Positions 29,794 through 38,850 are shown, numbered from the stretch's first letter. The stretch: DNA of 64,000 bases from Flavobacterium soyangense (GCF_015277675.1 NZ_JADHEC010000004.1:62001-126000); one strand, 5' to 3'. Notes: a model not told the origin generated them from the letters alone. Program-made: numbers and translations.

Positions 29794-30836
29794 AAAAAAT
29801 AAAATTATTACTGTTCTTTGGCATCGTTTGCTTTACCATTTTACTAATAACCTCCTATATAATTAAACGTCCTTCTTATACTATTAAAACCGCTGGAAAG
29901 CTATATATTGTTAATAAACGTAGCAGCAGCATTACTGTTTTCGATTTGAATCAAGGCAAAGAAATCACAGAAATTCCTATTGACGAAGAACCTCACGAAA
30001 CAACAACTTTGAACGACAAAAGTAAAGTTGTAGTGACAAATTATGGAACGCTCGAAGTTTTAGGAAAAAGCATAACGGTTATTAATGCAAAAACCAACAC
30101 AGTAGAAAAAAAGATTGAGCTCGCGGGAAGTATTGCGCCACACGGAATTGCTGCTTTTCCAAAATCCAATAAAGTCGCAGTTGTAACAGATATTGGCAAT
30201 AACTTATTGGTGGTTGATGTACAAAAAGGAATAATCGAAAAAAATATTCCTACGCAACAAGTTGTCAGCCATCTTTTAGTGCTAGATCCTACAAAACCTT
30301 TGGCGTATGTAAGCAACATAAATTCAGGCTCTGTAAGTGTTATAGACCTTGAACTCGAAAAAGTAATTAAAATAATTTCTTGTGGCCAAGGCACAGAAGG
30401 GATTGATATTACACCCGATGGAACCGAACTATGGGTAACGAATGGTAAAGACAATACTGTCTCAGTTATTAGCACCGACAGCTACAAAACAACACATATT
30501 TTAAGAACTGGAAAACAATCTTTACGTTTAAAATTTACAATTAATGGCAAACAATGTCTGGTAACGAACGCTCAAGACGGCACTATAACGGTTTATGATC
30601 AAAAGTCTAAAAAACAAATTAAAAAAATAATGCTTCATGGAAAAGCCAATCTTGTCGAAAAAATATTTTATCATACGCCACGTCCGGTTGGTATTTTGAT
30701 GCATCCCAATGGATTTTATGCTTTTATTGCCAATTCTAACGCAAATAAAATTGAAGTAATTGACATGCGAACGCTAACCGTAGTAAGTAATATTGGTACA
30801 GATAAAATTCCAGATGGAATGACATTTGTGAAATAG
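29790..30836 (+). CDS. YncE-like beta-propeller protein
   Basis: 348 residues: one N-terminal membrane anchor or uncleaved signal (about 5-24), then repeats of about 42 residues (KLYIVNKRSSSITVFDLN, LAYVSNINSGSVSVIDLE, ELWVTNGKDNTVSVIST, YAFIANSNANKIEVIDM) that form a seven-bladed propeller. Such proteins are periplasmic or surface-bound. It is coupled to the GMC gene by a four-base overlap, suggesting a part in the same oxidative module. No catalytic residues are recognised. Confidence 0.87.
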   Translation: MKKIKLLLFFGIVCFTILLITSYIIKRPSYTIKTAGKLYIVNKRSSSITVFDLNQGKEITEIPIDEEPHETTTLNDKSKVVVTNYGTLEVLGKSITVINAKTNTVEKKIELAGSIAPHGIAAFPKSNKVAVVTDIGNNLLVVDVQKGIIEKNIPTQQVVSHLLVLDPTKPLAYVSNINSGSVSVIDLELEKVIKIISCGQGTEGIDITPDGTELWVTNGKDNTVSVISTDSYKTTHILRTGKQSLRLKFTINGKQCLVTNAQDGTITVYDQKSKKQIKKIMLHGKANLVEKIFYHTPRPVGILMHPNGFYAFIANSNANKIEVIDMRTLTVVSNIGTDKIPDGMTFVK

Positions 30837-30985
30837 AATAAGCATTAAAATGAAGATATTCTGCTTTGAATTATGCAACTATTGAAGAATTTAACAATCA
30901 AATTAATTACAAAAATGTAGCCTAACTTAATCTGCTCTTCTTATTTGCATATCCAATAAGAAATTCATATTTAATTGAATAAGCT

Positions 30986-31016
30986 AACCCGCGAGTGAAA
31001 ACTTGCAGGTTTTTTC
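30986..31016 (+). terminator. Rho-independent terminator closing the EPS locus
   Basis: AACC-C-GCGAG, loop TGAAAA, CTTGC-A-GGTT followed by six T. It lies 150 bases after the propeller gene and is the first strong terminator after 8949. Confidence 0.8.
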
Positions 31017-31088
31017 ATTTATAAGAATTGCATTTTTGAAATAAAAAATGCCGAACTTTGAATGTATAACAATAAAAATTTTAACAGC

Positions 31089-31493
31089 ATGACCCTACAC
31101 ATAGAAACTCCCGCGCTACTTTTCTCCGCAACTTCATTGATTTTATTGGCTTACACGAATCGATTTCTTACGATTGCCTCTATTGTGAGAGAACTTAAAA
31201 AAACTTACGATAAAGAAGAAGATAAGAGTATTTTACTTGAAATAAAAAATCTAAACCTGCGATTGACACTGATTCGAAATATGCAATTGTATGGTGTTCT
31301 GTGTTTGTTTTTCTCCGTTTTCGCCATGCTTTTGCTATTTTTGGAACAACAATTATTCAGTATTTATCTTTTTGGATTAAGTTTACTTACGTTGCTTATC
31401 TCTTTAGGAATATCGTTTTGGGAAATCAGTATCTCTATCAATGCCTTGCGTTTGCATTTGAGCGATTTGATGGATAAAAAAGAAATGAAATAA
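31089..31493 (+). CDS. DUF2721 membrane protein
   Basis: 134 residues from ATG 31089 (an upstream in-frame ATG at 31062 would add nine residues). It has three hydrophobic segments and the pattern LLAYTNRFLTIASIVREL that marks DUF2721 proteins. A GAACTTTG at about 31052, close to the Bacteroidota -7 consensus, favours the later start. The function is unknown. The next gene follows after 12 bases. Confidence 0.75.
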   Translation: MTLHIETPALLFSATSLILLAYTNRFLTIASIVRELKKTYDKEEDKSILLEIKNLNLRLTLIRNMQLYGVLCLFFSVFAMLLLFLEQQLFSIYLFGLSLLTLLISLGISFWEISISINALRLHLSDLMDKKEMK

Positions 31494-31505
31494 TGAATCA
31501 GAATA

Positions 31506-32156
31506 ATGAAAAAAAAGAATTCTACAGATAAAAAATACCTTTACAAGTTGGCTTTTGGGTTAGCTTTTTTCACGATTATATACAACATCATAGAAGGACT
31601 TGTTGCTGCTTATTTTGGTTACGAAGACGAAAGTCTAGCATTATTTGGTTTTGGAATAGACAGTTTTATAGAAGTAATTTCCGGATTGGGTATTGCTCAT
31701 ATGGTGCTCCGCATTCAGTCAAATCCTAATAGTAATAGAGACAGTTTTGAAAAAACTGCATTACGAATTACTGGTTTTTCATTTTATGCACTAGTCATAG
31801 GAATGGTAATATCTGCTATTTATAACATTTTGACAGGAAACAAACCTGAGACCACTTTTTGGGGAGTCATAATTGCTCTTGCTTCCATCATAATAATGTG
31901 GATTTTAATTATTGAGAAGAAAAAAGTGGGAAAACTATTAGATTCTGATGCCATCCTCGCTGATGCTGAATGTACAAAAGTTTGCATTTATATGTCTATC
32001 GTTTTACTTATAAGCAGCGGAATATATGAACTGACAAACTTCGCTTATATTGACAGTTTTGGGACACTAGGACTCGCTTATTTTGCATTTAAAGAAGGTA
32101 AAGAATGTTTCGAAAAAGCGAAACACAACAAATATTGCTCTTGCGAAAATGACTGA
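31506..32156 (+). CDS. Cation-efflux-family membrane protein
   Basis: 216 residues with five or six membrane segments. The pairing of GLVAAYFGYEDESLALFGFGIDSFIEVISG-like acidic motifs (residues about 28-58) with a second helix pair (LLDSDAILADAECTK) is that of the transmembrane part of cation diffusion facilitators. It lacks their cytoplasmic C-terminal domain. The tail has CSCEND. The metal is not predictable. Confidence 0.75.
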   Translation: MKKKNSTDKKYLYKLAFGLAFFTIIYNIIEGLVAAYFGYEDESLALFGFGIDSFIEVISGLGIAHMVLRIQSNPNSNRDSFEKTALRITGFSFYALVIGMVISAIYNILTGNKPETTFWGVIIALASIIIMWILIIEKKKVGKLLDSDAILADAECTKVCIYMSIVLLISSGIYELTNFAYIDSFGTLGLAYFAFKEGKECFEKAKHNKYCSCEND

Positions 32157-32261
32157 AATTTGAATAAGGATCAGTTAAAAGTTTTGTTCTAAAAAACTGA
32201 AACCGGTACTATACAACTCATAACTATACCCTATTTTTACACCTCATTAAATAAAATAAAA

Positions 32262-32492
32262 ATGTCTGATATTTCTTTAACAGAATGGGTAGGTTACTTA
32301 GCTTCATTAGTATTAATGATTTCATTTCTAATGAAAAATATTAATACATTACGAATAATAAATTCAATTGGCGCAATATTATTTGTGGTTTATGGCATTT
32401 TGTTAGTAACATCATGGCCTATAATTATCACCAATACTTTCATATTAGGAGTAAATATTTATTACTTAACAAAACACTACCGAAGCAACTGA
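32262..32492 (+). CDS. Small YgjV-like three-helix membrane protein
   Basis: 76 residues, three hydrophobic helices (about 8-25, 32-50, 52-70). EWVGYLASLVLMISFLMKN and SIGAILFVVYGILL resemble one half of YgjV-family and PQ-loop proteins. Function unknown; it may act as a dimer. No partner gene is obvious. Confidence 0.65.
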   Translation: MSDISLTEWVGYLASLVLMISFLMKNINTLRIINSIGAILFVVYGILLVTSWPIIITNTFILGVNIYYLTKHYRSN

Positions 32493-32583
32493 TTTCAATT
32501 ATCATCGAGATAATTAATATTAATCGGCTACGATTAAAAAAGATGATTAACTGTGTTTTGCTTAATAATTTAACAAATAATTT

Positions 32584-32613
32584 TTGTTTAGATAATTTTT
32601 TAACTTAATTTCG
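32584..32613 (+). promoter_or_regulatory. aqpZ promoter
   Basis: TTG (32584-32586), 19-base spacer, TAATTTCG (32606-32613), one mismatch to TAnnTTTG. The predicted leader before ATG 32642 is about 22 bases. Confidence 0.6.
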
Positions 32614-32641
32614 TTTTAATTAACAATCTAAATTTAACATT

Positions 32642-33349
32642 ATGAGAAAATTATCAGCAGAATTTTTTGGAACGTATTGGTTGGTGTTTGGAGGTTGTGG
32701 CAGTGCTATTTTTGCTGCCGGAATTCCTAATTTAGGAATTGGATTCGTAGGGGTTTCTCTTGCATTTGGCTTAACAGTTTTGACAATGGCTTATGCAGTG
32801 GGCCATATTTCTGGAGGTCATTTTAATCCAGCAGTTTCTTTCGGATTATGGGCAGGAGGCCGTTTTTCTGCCAAAGAATTAGTGCCTTACATTATTGCAC
32901 AATGTATTGGAGCTCTTGCAGCTGCTGGGACATTATTCGCTATCGCTTCTGGAAAAGCCGGTTTTGCAATTGATGCTACTAAAGCTGGTGCTTTTGCCTC
33001 CAATGGTTTTGGTGCGTTTTCTCCTGATGGTTATTCTATGCAATCGGCTTTTATAGCAGAATTTATGTTGACACTATTTTTTCTTCTTGTAATTCTTGGC
33101 GCAACTGATAAATTTGCTAACGGAAAATTTGCTGGGATTGTCATTGGATTAGCTTTAACATTAATCCACTTAATCAGTATTCCTATTACTAATACCTCTG
33201 TAAATCCTGCCCGTTCTTTGTCTCAGGCATTATTTGTAGGCGGCGAGCCATTATCTCAAGTTTGGTTATTCTGGCTTGCGCCAATATTGGGTGCTATTGT
33301 TGCTGGTTTGATATATAAAAATCTACTCCAAGATCAGGCTGTAGCATAG
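32642..33349 (+). CDS. aqpZ: Aquaporin Z
   Basis: 235 residues, six membrane helices and both NPA half-helices: [13 protein letters not shown] (about 58-70) and [12 protein letters not shown] (about 183-194). The second motif's Arg and the residues around it match water-selective AqpZ rather than GlpF, which needs an Asp after the second NPAR. It has its own promoter and a strong terminator, so it is monocistronic. Confidence 0.96.
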   Translation: MRKLSAEFFGTYWLVFGGCGSAIFAAGIPNLGIGFVGVSLAFGLTVLTMAYAVGHISGGHFNPAVSFGLWAGGRFSAKELVPYIIAQCIGALAAAGTLFAIASGKAGFAIDATKAGAFASNGFGAFSPDGYSMQSAFIAEFMLTLFFLLVILGATDKFANGKFAGIVIGLALTLIHLISIPITNTSVNPARSLSQALFVGGEPLSQVWLFWLAPILGAIVAGLIYKNLLQDQAVA

Positions 33350-33371
33350 ATTCAAAATAATGCTTTTTTTT

Positions 33372-33415
33372 AAGAGAAAAGCAAAGTTAAAATCTTCGCT
33401 TTTCTCTTTATTTTT
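33372..33415 (+). terminator. aqpZ terminator
   Basis: AAGAGAAAAGC (33372-33382) pairs perfectly with GCTTTTCTCTT (33398-33408), with T-rich flanks on both sides. Its right arm overlaps a TATTTTTG (33409-33416), the likely old -7 box of the alkB remnant. Confidence 0.85.
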
Positions 33416-33420
33416 GCAAT

Positions 33421-33734
33421 ATGAATTCAATTTTTCAATCAAAACCGACAACTCTAAATATATTAATGCTGAAATCATTTATTATCGTCATTTTTTTTGA
33501 CAAAAAAGAGGCGGATGCCATTTTTGCTCAATTAACAACAGATATTCCTTGGCAACAAAACAAGATGAGATAAAAGTTTATGGAGAAATCCATCAACAAC
33601 CACGTTTGACAGCTTTATTTGGAAGTTTATTACTAATGAAAGGAACAACCCAGCATTTCTGGAAACACCAAATTCCGAAAACGTCAAAACCAATCGGTTC
33701 CAGAATAAATCTAACATTCCGAATAATTGAATAA
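33421..33734 (+). pseudogene. alkB: Broken alkB-like gene (2OG-Fe(II) oxygenase, DNA repair)
   Basis: Pieces of an AlkB homologue in different frames. ATG 33421 gives MNSIFQSKPTTLN; a second frame gives AEIIYYRHFF up to a T8 run; then FFDKKEADAIFAQLTTDIPW returns to the first frame. A five-base insertion shifts it again to DEIKVYGEIHQQPRLTA. This joins directly to FGSLLLMKGTTQHFWKHQIP and SRINLTFRIIE. About 90 codons with the HxD iron ligands are missing between PRLTA and SLLLMKG. AlkB is about 200 residues; about 105 codons remain. It cannot be functional. Confidence 0.85.
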
Positions 33735-33755
33735 TTAAGCTGTAATAAAAATCAT

Positions 33756-33763
33756 TAGATTTG
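33756..33763 (+). promoter_or_regulatory. Candidate -7 element of the desaturase-family gene
   Basis: TAGATTTG is a perfect TAnnTTTG match 18 bases before ATG 33782. The nearest upstream TTG (33727-33729) is 26 bases away, longer than usual, so support is partial. Confidence 0.4.
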
Positions 33764-33781
33764 AAACCAAATATTTGAATT

Positions 33782-34609
33782 ATGAATGAAATCGTTTCTT
33801 ACTTTTCCGCTATTCCGTCATCCCATAGAAGTCTAATTCTAGTAGGCGGAATAACTATTTTTTGGTTGATAGAAAATGCTTTTCCTCTTTTTAAGTTTAC
33901 TTATAAAAAATGGCATCATGCAGGAATAAATTTTTTCTTGACTTTTACAACCATCCTTATTAATTTTTCTTTGGCTTTTATTTTATTAAAAACTTCAGAT
34001 TGGACTATTGCCAATAATTTTGGCGTTTTACAATGGCTACCAACAATGCCTTTATGGCTTTACGCCTTGATTGGCTTGCTTTTGTTAGATTTAATCGGAG
34101 CTTATTTGGTTCATTTAATGGAACATAAAGTCAAATTCCTTTGGCGATTTCACTTGATTCATCATACTGATACCTGGGTCGATACAACTTCGGGAAACAG
34201 ACATCATCCTGGAGAAAGTGTCATCCGTTTTGTGTTTACAACTCTTGGCATTTTAATAGTTGGTGCACCAATGTGGCTCGTTTTTATGTATCAAACAATA
34301 TCCGTTGTTTCCACACAATTTACTCATGCAAATATTGCGTTACCTAAAAAATTTGATGATTTTTTGAGTTATTTTATCGTTTCACCGGATATGCACAAAG
34401 TACACCATCATTACGCATTGCCATATACTGATAGTAATTACGGAAATATTTTTTCGGTTTGGGATCGGATATTTGGAACATTTATGACACTTTCAAAAGA
34501 TAAAGTCATTTACGGAATTGATACTTATATAAAGCCCGAAGAGAACAATCAATTGAATAATTTATTAAAAATACCATTCCAAGAACAACGTTCTGCAGAA
34601 AATAGCTAA
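33782..34609 (+). CDS. Sterol desaturase/fatty acid hydroxylase family protein
   Basis: 275 residues, four or five membrane helices, and the His clusters of the diiron hydroxylase superfamily: HLMEHKV (about 118), FHLIHHTD (about 134), RHHPGES and HKVHHHY (about 204). It probably hydroxylates or desaturates a lipid or carotenoid at the inner membrane; substrate unknown. The gene is alone on its strand segment. Confidence 0.9.
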   Translation: MNEIVSYFSAIPSSHRSLILVGGITIFWLIENAFPLFKFTYKKWHHAGINFFLTFTTILINFSLAFILLKTSDWTIANNFGVLQWLPTMPLWLYALIGLLLLDLIGAYLVHLMEHKVKFLWRFHLIHHTDTWVDTTSGNRHHPGESVIRFVFTTLGILIVGAPMWLVFMYQTISVVSTQFTHANIALPKKFDDFLSYFIVSPDMHKVHHHYALPYTDSNYGNIFSVWDRIFGTFMTLSKDKVIYGIDTYIKPEENNQLNNLLKIPFQEQRSAENS

Positions 34610-34734
34610 AAACCATAAAAAAAATTGGTTTAAGATAAAAAGTAATTATTTTTTTTATTAATATTGGTCAATAATTTGAAAAAAAAATCTATTAATCATT
34701 AACCCTTATAAATAATTGAATTAATTTTCACCTA

Positions 34735-35013
34735 ATGAAAAAGAGTAACCGCACAGAATTAAATTGGGAACAAACAGAAAAACTTGTTACGTTTGCCTTA
34801 GAGGAAAAAAACCCTTTTGAAATCATCAAAAAAGAATTTGGCTTAGCCGAAAAAGAGGTTCTTGAGATCATGAAAAAAAAGATGCCCGCAGAAAAATTTG
34901 AAATGTGGAAAAAGAAAGCTTTAGCAAGTAAACCTAAACCTAAACCTGCTAAAATTGATGATTTTGATGAAGATTTAGACGGCAAATATTATATAAAAAA
35001 CAAACTTGATTAA
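34735..35013 (+). CDS. DUF2805 (TIGR03643) small protein
   Basis: 92 residues. Residues 8-62 (LNWEQTEKLVTFALEEKNPFE, FGLAEKEVLEIMKKKM, FEMWKKK) match the short helical DUF2805 family, whose helix-turn-helix look suggests nucleic-acid binding. A Lys/Pro stretch (KPKPKPAK) and an acidic tail follow. Function unknown. Confidence 0.82.
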   Translation: MKKSNRTELNWEQTEKLVTFALEEKNPFEIIKKEFGLAEKEVLEIMKKKMPAEKFEMWKKKALASKPKPKPAKIDDFDEDLDGKYYIKNKLD

Positions 35014-35019
35014 AAATCA

Positions 35020-35047
35020 AACTCCTGAATCACAGGAGTTTTTTTTA
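35020..35047 (+). terminator. Terminator after the DUF2805 gene
   Basis: AACTCCTG, loop AATCA, CAGGAGTT, then a T run: a perfect eight-pair stem. Confidence 0.9.
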
Positions 35048-35137
35048 TTAATCCTTTTTTATGCCCATAAACACTTTTATGGGTTGTAACAATTTTATCC
35101 TTTCAAAGTCATATAGACAAACTAACAATCAAAATAA

Positions 35138-36997
35138 ATGAAAAAAATAATTTTTGCATTTGCATTCGCTTCAGTTATATGGAGCTGTAAAACGACAAGT
35201 TCTACTGTTGCTACTTCTGTGAAAGAAGAAGTTCAGATTAACATTAATCTAAATGACATCAAAGACGACAAAGTTTTGGTTACTGTAAAAACTCCAAAAA
35301 TTAAAACAGATGAAATTACTTATCATATTCCAAAGACCGTCCCAGGAACCTATTCAGAAGATAATTTTGGAAGATATATTGATAATTTAAAAGCCTTTGA
35401 TAAAAAAGGAAATCTATTGACTGTAAAAAAAACAGACGAGAATTCGTGGACTATCACCAATGCAAAAAACTTGGATAAAATCACTTATTGGGTAAACGAC
35501 ACTTTCGATACAGAAAAAGGCAAAGGTTTTGGCAGTGAAGATATATTTTCCCCTTGTGGTTCAAATATCGATGCTGGCAAAAATGTAATGCTCAACACAC
35601 ATTGTTTTATTGGTTATTTTACGGATTTTATGTCAGTTCCGTATCAATTAACCGTTTTGCATCCAGCAGGGCTTTGGGGCGCAACGTCAATGATTGATAA
35701 GGATTCAACTGACACAAATGATCTGTTTGTAACCTCGCGTTATGCCGAATTGGTTGAAAATCCAATTATGTATTCAAAACCGAACTACACCACTTTTGCC
35801 GTTGATAATATGGAAATTCAAATTGCTGTGTATTCTCCCAACGGAAAAATAACTGCCGAAAATATTACGCCTGAAATGAAAAAGGTAATGACAGCCCAAA
35901 AACATTTTTTAGGTTCGATAAATACTACCAAAAAATACAGCGTATTGTTGTATCTGTCTACAATGAAAAATGATGCTCAGGGTTTTGGAGCACTGGAACA
36001 CCCTACTGCAACCACTGTTGTTTTACCTGAAATAATGCCTGCAGAAGCATTGACCAAAGAGTTAAAAGATATTGTTTCGCATGAGTTTTTTCATATTCTG
36101 ACCCCTTTAACCGTTCATTCTAAGGAAATTCAAAATTTTGATTACAACGCTCCAAAAATGTCAGAGCATCTATGGATGTATGAAGGTGTAACGGAATATT
36201 TTGCCAATCTTTTTCAAATAAATCAAGGATTAATTGACGAGAGTGAATTTTATACCCGAATAGCAGAAAAAATCCATAGAGCCAATACAATGAATGACAC
36301 AATGCCATTTACAACAATGAGTCGCAATGTGTTGATTTCACCATATAAAGAACAGTATTTAAATGTTTATGAAAAAGGGACATTGATTGGAATGTGCATA
36401 GATATAATCATCCGAGAGAAAAGTAATGGAAAAAGAGGAATTCTTGATTTAATGCAAAAATTATCAAATGAATACGGGGTTTCAAAAGCATTCAATGATG
36501 ATGAACTTTTTGCGAAAATCACGGAATTGACTTATCCGGAAGTTGGTGATTTCCTGAAGACTTATGTTTCAGGACCAACACCTATTCCATACGCCACTTA
36601 TTTGGCAAAAGTTGGATTAACAAACTTAACTTTAAAAAAACCAGCCAGTATATTTTCGAAAGGAAGAACAAGATATATCTCCGTTGATAAACAAACTAAG
36701 GAAATTATTGTTGTTCCAAATATTGAATTAAACGAATTCTTTACAAACCTAAATCTTAAAGGTGGCGATGTTTTGATGGCTGTCAATGAAAAACCATATT
36801 CACTTGATAATATCTATGAATTAATAGGTGACAGTTCAAAATGGAAAGAAAACGACGCAATTTCCGTAAAAATAAAACGTGATGGAAAAGAACAAACCAT
36901 AAAAGGAATAGTAAAACTTCCATATGAAGAAATAGAAAGCCTTGAAGCAACTGACAAAACAAAATCAGCACTAAAAGAAACTTGGTTAAAAGGATAA
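35138..36997 (+). CDS. M61-family-like metallopeptidase lipoprotein with PDZ domain
   Basis: 619 residues. Lipoprotein signal ends IWSC (Cys at about 17). The N-terminal half is the beta-rich domain of M61 glycyl aminopeptidases; the zinc site HEFFH lies near residue 315, with WMYEGVTEY giving the third ligand Glu about 37 residues later. Near residues 500-595 is a PDZ-like domain (GGDVLMAVNEKPYSL). Probably an envelope aminopeptidase; monocistronic with its own terminator. Confidence 0.88.
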   Translation: MKKIIFAFAFASVIWSCKTTSSTVATSVKEEVQININLNDIKDDKVLVTVKTPKIKTDEITYHIPKTVPGTYSEDNFGRYIDNLKAFDKKGNLLTVKKTDENSWTITNAKNLDKITYWVNDTFDTEKGKGFGSEDIFSPCGSNIDAGKNVMLNTHCFIGYFTDFMSVPYQLTVLHPAGLWGATSMIDKDSTDTNDLFVTSRYAELVENPIMYSKPNYTTFAVDNMEIQIAVYSPNGKITAENITPEMKKVMTAQKHFLGSINTTKKYSVLLYLSTMKNDAQGFGALEHPTATTVVLPEIMPAEALTKELKDIVSHEFFHILTPLTVHSKEIQNFDYNAPKMSEHLWMYEGVTEYFANLFQINQGLIDESEFYTRIAEKIHRANTMNDTMPFTTMSRNVLISPYKEQYLNVYEKGTLIGMCIDIIIREKSNGKRGILDLMQKLSNEYGVSKAFNDDELFAKITELTYPEVGDFLKTYVSGPTPIPYATYLAKVGLTNLTLKKPASIFSKGRTRYISVDKQTKEIIVVPNIELNEFFTNLNLKGGDVLMAVNEKPYSLDNIYELIGDSSKWKENDAISVKIKRDGKEQTIKGIVKLPYEEIESLEATDKTKSALKETWLKG

Positions 36998-37016
36998 AGA
37001 AAATCATTAATACATA

Positions 37017-37052
37017 AAATCCCAATTTATTACAAATAGATTGGGATTTTTT
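37017..37052 (+). terminator. Terminator after the M61-like gene
   Basis: AAATCCCAAT and ATTGGGATTT form a perfect ten-pair stem around a 13-base loop, followed by T. Confidence 0.88.
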
Positions 37053-37211
37053 ATGAAATCACCATTAATAAGTCGTTTGCGCAAGCAAACACAAAAAAAG
37101 CAATACCATATATGACCGCTAAAAAATAACTTATACATATATGAAATTCCAAGAGCACAATAGTTACTATTTCCAACAATTTGCTTTATTTTGCAAAAAA
37201 CAAAAAAAACA

Positions 37212-37922
37212 ATGAAAAAATTCATTCTTGCCTTCTTTACACTTCTAATTTTAGCTTCTTGTAATAAGGAAGTCTCAAAAACAAATCTACATCTTACCGG
37301 AAATATCAAAGGTTTAAAAAAAGGAACTTTATACATACAAAGAGTGGTTGATACAAGTCTTGTTGCAATTGACACTATCAACATTGATGGAAATTCAAAA
37401 TTTGAAACTGATGTAGACTTAAAATCATCCGAAATGCTGTATTTATTTTTAGACAGAGGTGTCACGAATTCAAAGGACAATAATATTCTATTTTTTGCCG
37501 AACCCGGAAAAATGAATGTTGATACCAATCTGGATTCTTATCTTTCCAGTGCAAAAATAACTGGCTCAAAAAATCAAGAAAAATATGAAGAGTATCTAAA
37601 AATAAACACTCGTTTTAGAGATGAAAATCTTGATCTAATAGAAAAAAAATTCAATGCTATCAAAAGCAATAACTCGAAAGCTTTAGATAGTATAAATGCA
37701 AAACAGGATAACAACACCAAACGTAAATATTTGTTTGCCACTAATTTTGCCATCAATAATAGAGGATATGAAGTGGCTCCGTATATTGCCTTGACAGATA
37801 TTTATGATATCAATATCAAATATTTAGATACCATTCAAAAATCAATGTCACCAAAAGTGGCACAATCACTTTATGGTAAAAAGTTGACCCAGTATGTGGC
37901 AAAAATTAAAGCCCAGAAATAA
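37212..37922 (+). CDS. DUF4369-type lipoprotein
   Basis: 236 residues from ATG 37212; the frame opens at 37191, but only the later start puts MKKFILAFFTLLILASC, a clean lipoprotein signal, at the N-terminus. Residues 30-120 (LTGNIKGLKKGTLYIQRV) fit the DUF4369 domain that heads many Bacteroidota thioredoxin-like lipoproteins. No thioredoxin CxxC follows; the C-terminus is helical. Function unknown. Confidence 0.8.
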   Translation: MKKFILAFFTLLILASCNKEVSKTNLHLTGNIKGLKKGTLYIQRVVDTSLVAIDTINIDGNSKFETDVDLKSSEMLYLFLDRGVTNSKDNNILFFAEPGKMNVDTNLDSYLSSAKITGSKNQEKYEEYLKINTRFRDENLDLIEKKFNAIKSNNSKALDSINAKQDNNTKRKYLFATNFAINNRGYEVAPYIALTDIYDINIKYLDTIQKSMSPKVAQSLYGKKLTQYVAKIKAQK

Positions 37923-37945
37923 ACATAATTTAGCTCTATAAATTC

Positions 37946-37985
37946 AAAACCCGTCTTGTTTCAAACAACAAGACGGGTTTTATTA
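37946..37985. terminator. Bidirectional terminator
   Basis: AAAACCCGTCTTGTT (37946-37960) and AACAAGACGGGTTTT (37967-37981) form a perfect 15-pair stem between convergent genes, with A/T tracts on both sides, so it can serve both. Confidence 0.92.
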
Positions 37986-37998
37986 TTAACAGGAATAT

Positions 37999-38481
37999 TT
38001 ATCTAAGACCAACCGTAATAGCGGCAATAATCACACCTGCAAAAATTAAGGCATAGAAACATAACATAATTACTGCCAAAACTCCAATAAACTTATAATG
38101 AGATTTCAAATACCCGAATGATTTAGCTAGTTTTTCCGAATCATTATTGCGAAAAGCAAACCTTAAATTAGAAGCAAACCTATTCAAATAATATATTGGA
38201 AAGAAATAAAGTGTGGCAATTATCAAATATAAAGCTGTTATAAATGAACCTCCCATAGACATCATATTGCCCATTTCCCTACTCATATTACTCATAAATG
38301 AAAACAGTGTTCCTGCAAAAATTGCAGCCAAAACAATGAAGCTAATTCCTATGTAACCTAGAATGGATAAAAAATAAGCCCATTTTGCTGCTTCTTTCAG
38401 AAATCCTTTTGCAGATTCATTTAACTTCAATTCAAAATCATCAATCGTAGATTCTTCTGATGGTACAAGCATTTCTTTCAT
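37999..38481 (-). CDS. DUF5362 membrane protein
   Basis: 160 residues from ATG 38481. The frame can be extended to a TTG at 38508, but a perfect -7 element (CAAATTTA on the plus strand, 38506-38513) lies there, so the later start is right. A short acidic N-terminus is followed by four hydrophobic helices (about 35-62, 75-98, 130-155) with SFGYLKSHYKFIGVL, as in DUF5362. Function unknown. Confidence 0.78.
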   Translation of the reverse strand: MKEMLVPSEESTIDDFELKLNESAKGFLKEAAKWAYFLSILGYIGISFIVLAAIFAGTLFSFMSNMSREMGNMMSMGGSFITALYLIIATLYFFPIYYLNRFASNLRFAFRNNDSEKLAKSFGYLKSHYKFIGVLAVIMLCFYALIFAGVIIAAITVGLR

Positions 38482-38603
38482 ATCAATTTTATTTGAGTTA
38501 GATTTCAAATTTAATGAAAATACAAAAACAATATAGATTTAAAATTAAAAAACCCTAATTACTTGCAAAATAAGTAGTTAGGATTTAATTTTAAACTTAA
38601 ATG

Positions 38604-38686
38604 TGACCACGGCGGGATTTGAACCCGCACGCCCTTGCGAGCACCAGCCCCTCAAGCTGGCAAGTCTACCGTTTCTCCACGTGGCC
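38604..38686 (-). tRNA. tRNA-Leu (anticodon GAG)
   Basis: 83 bases with the long variable arm of class II tRNAs. Acceptor stem GGCCACG/CGTGGTC (one G-T pair), anticodon stem CCAGC/GCTGG around TTGAGGG, T-loop GGTTCAAATCC, discriminator A. It is the last tRNA of a minus-strand cluster. Confidence 0.95.
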
Positions 38687-38688
38687 TA

Positions 38689-38734
38689 AAAAAATATAGA
38701 GACGTCTGCCTCAGCGAACGTCTCTATATTTTTT
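38689..38734. terminator. Long perfect hairpin between tRNA-Lys(CTT) and tRNA-Leu
   Basis: A 17-bp perfect inverted repeat (38689-38705 with 38718-38734), core ATAGAGACGT, 12-base loop, A6 and T6 ends. It looks like a bidirectional terminator, yet it lies inside a tRNA cluster read from right to left, between two genes. It could end the Lys unit or serve as a processing hairpin. Confidence 0.7.
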
Positions 38735-38735
38735 G

Positions 38736-38808
38736 TGACTCGACTGGGGCTCGAACCCAGGACCCCAACATTAAGAGTGATGTGCTCTACCAACTGAGCT
38801 ATCAAGTC
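38736..38808 (-). tRNA. tRNA-Lys (anticodon CTT)
   Basis: 73 bases. Acceptor GACTTGA/TCGAGTC, anticodon loop CTCTTAA giving CTT, standard T-arm. The anticodon stem CATCA/TGTTG has a T-T mismatch at 29-41. The sequence is nearly that of the two Lys(TTT) genes beside it, so it arose by duplication. Confidence 0.93.
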
Positions 38809-38850
38809 TTTAGACTATCAAGATTCTTTTAATGTATGCGTATTATATTG

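Noticed and set aside
30041-30475. 144-codon minus frame inside the propeller gene
   Set aside because: A shadow of the repeated blades; the plus-strand frame explains the sequence.
33532-33717. 61-codon minus frame in the aqpZ-desaturase gap
   Set aside because: It is the antisense of the alkB remnant, which explains the sequence.
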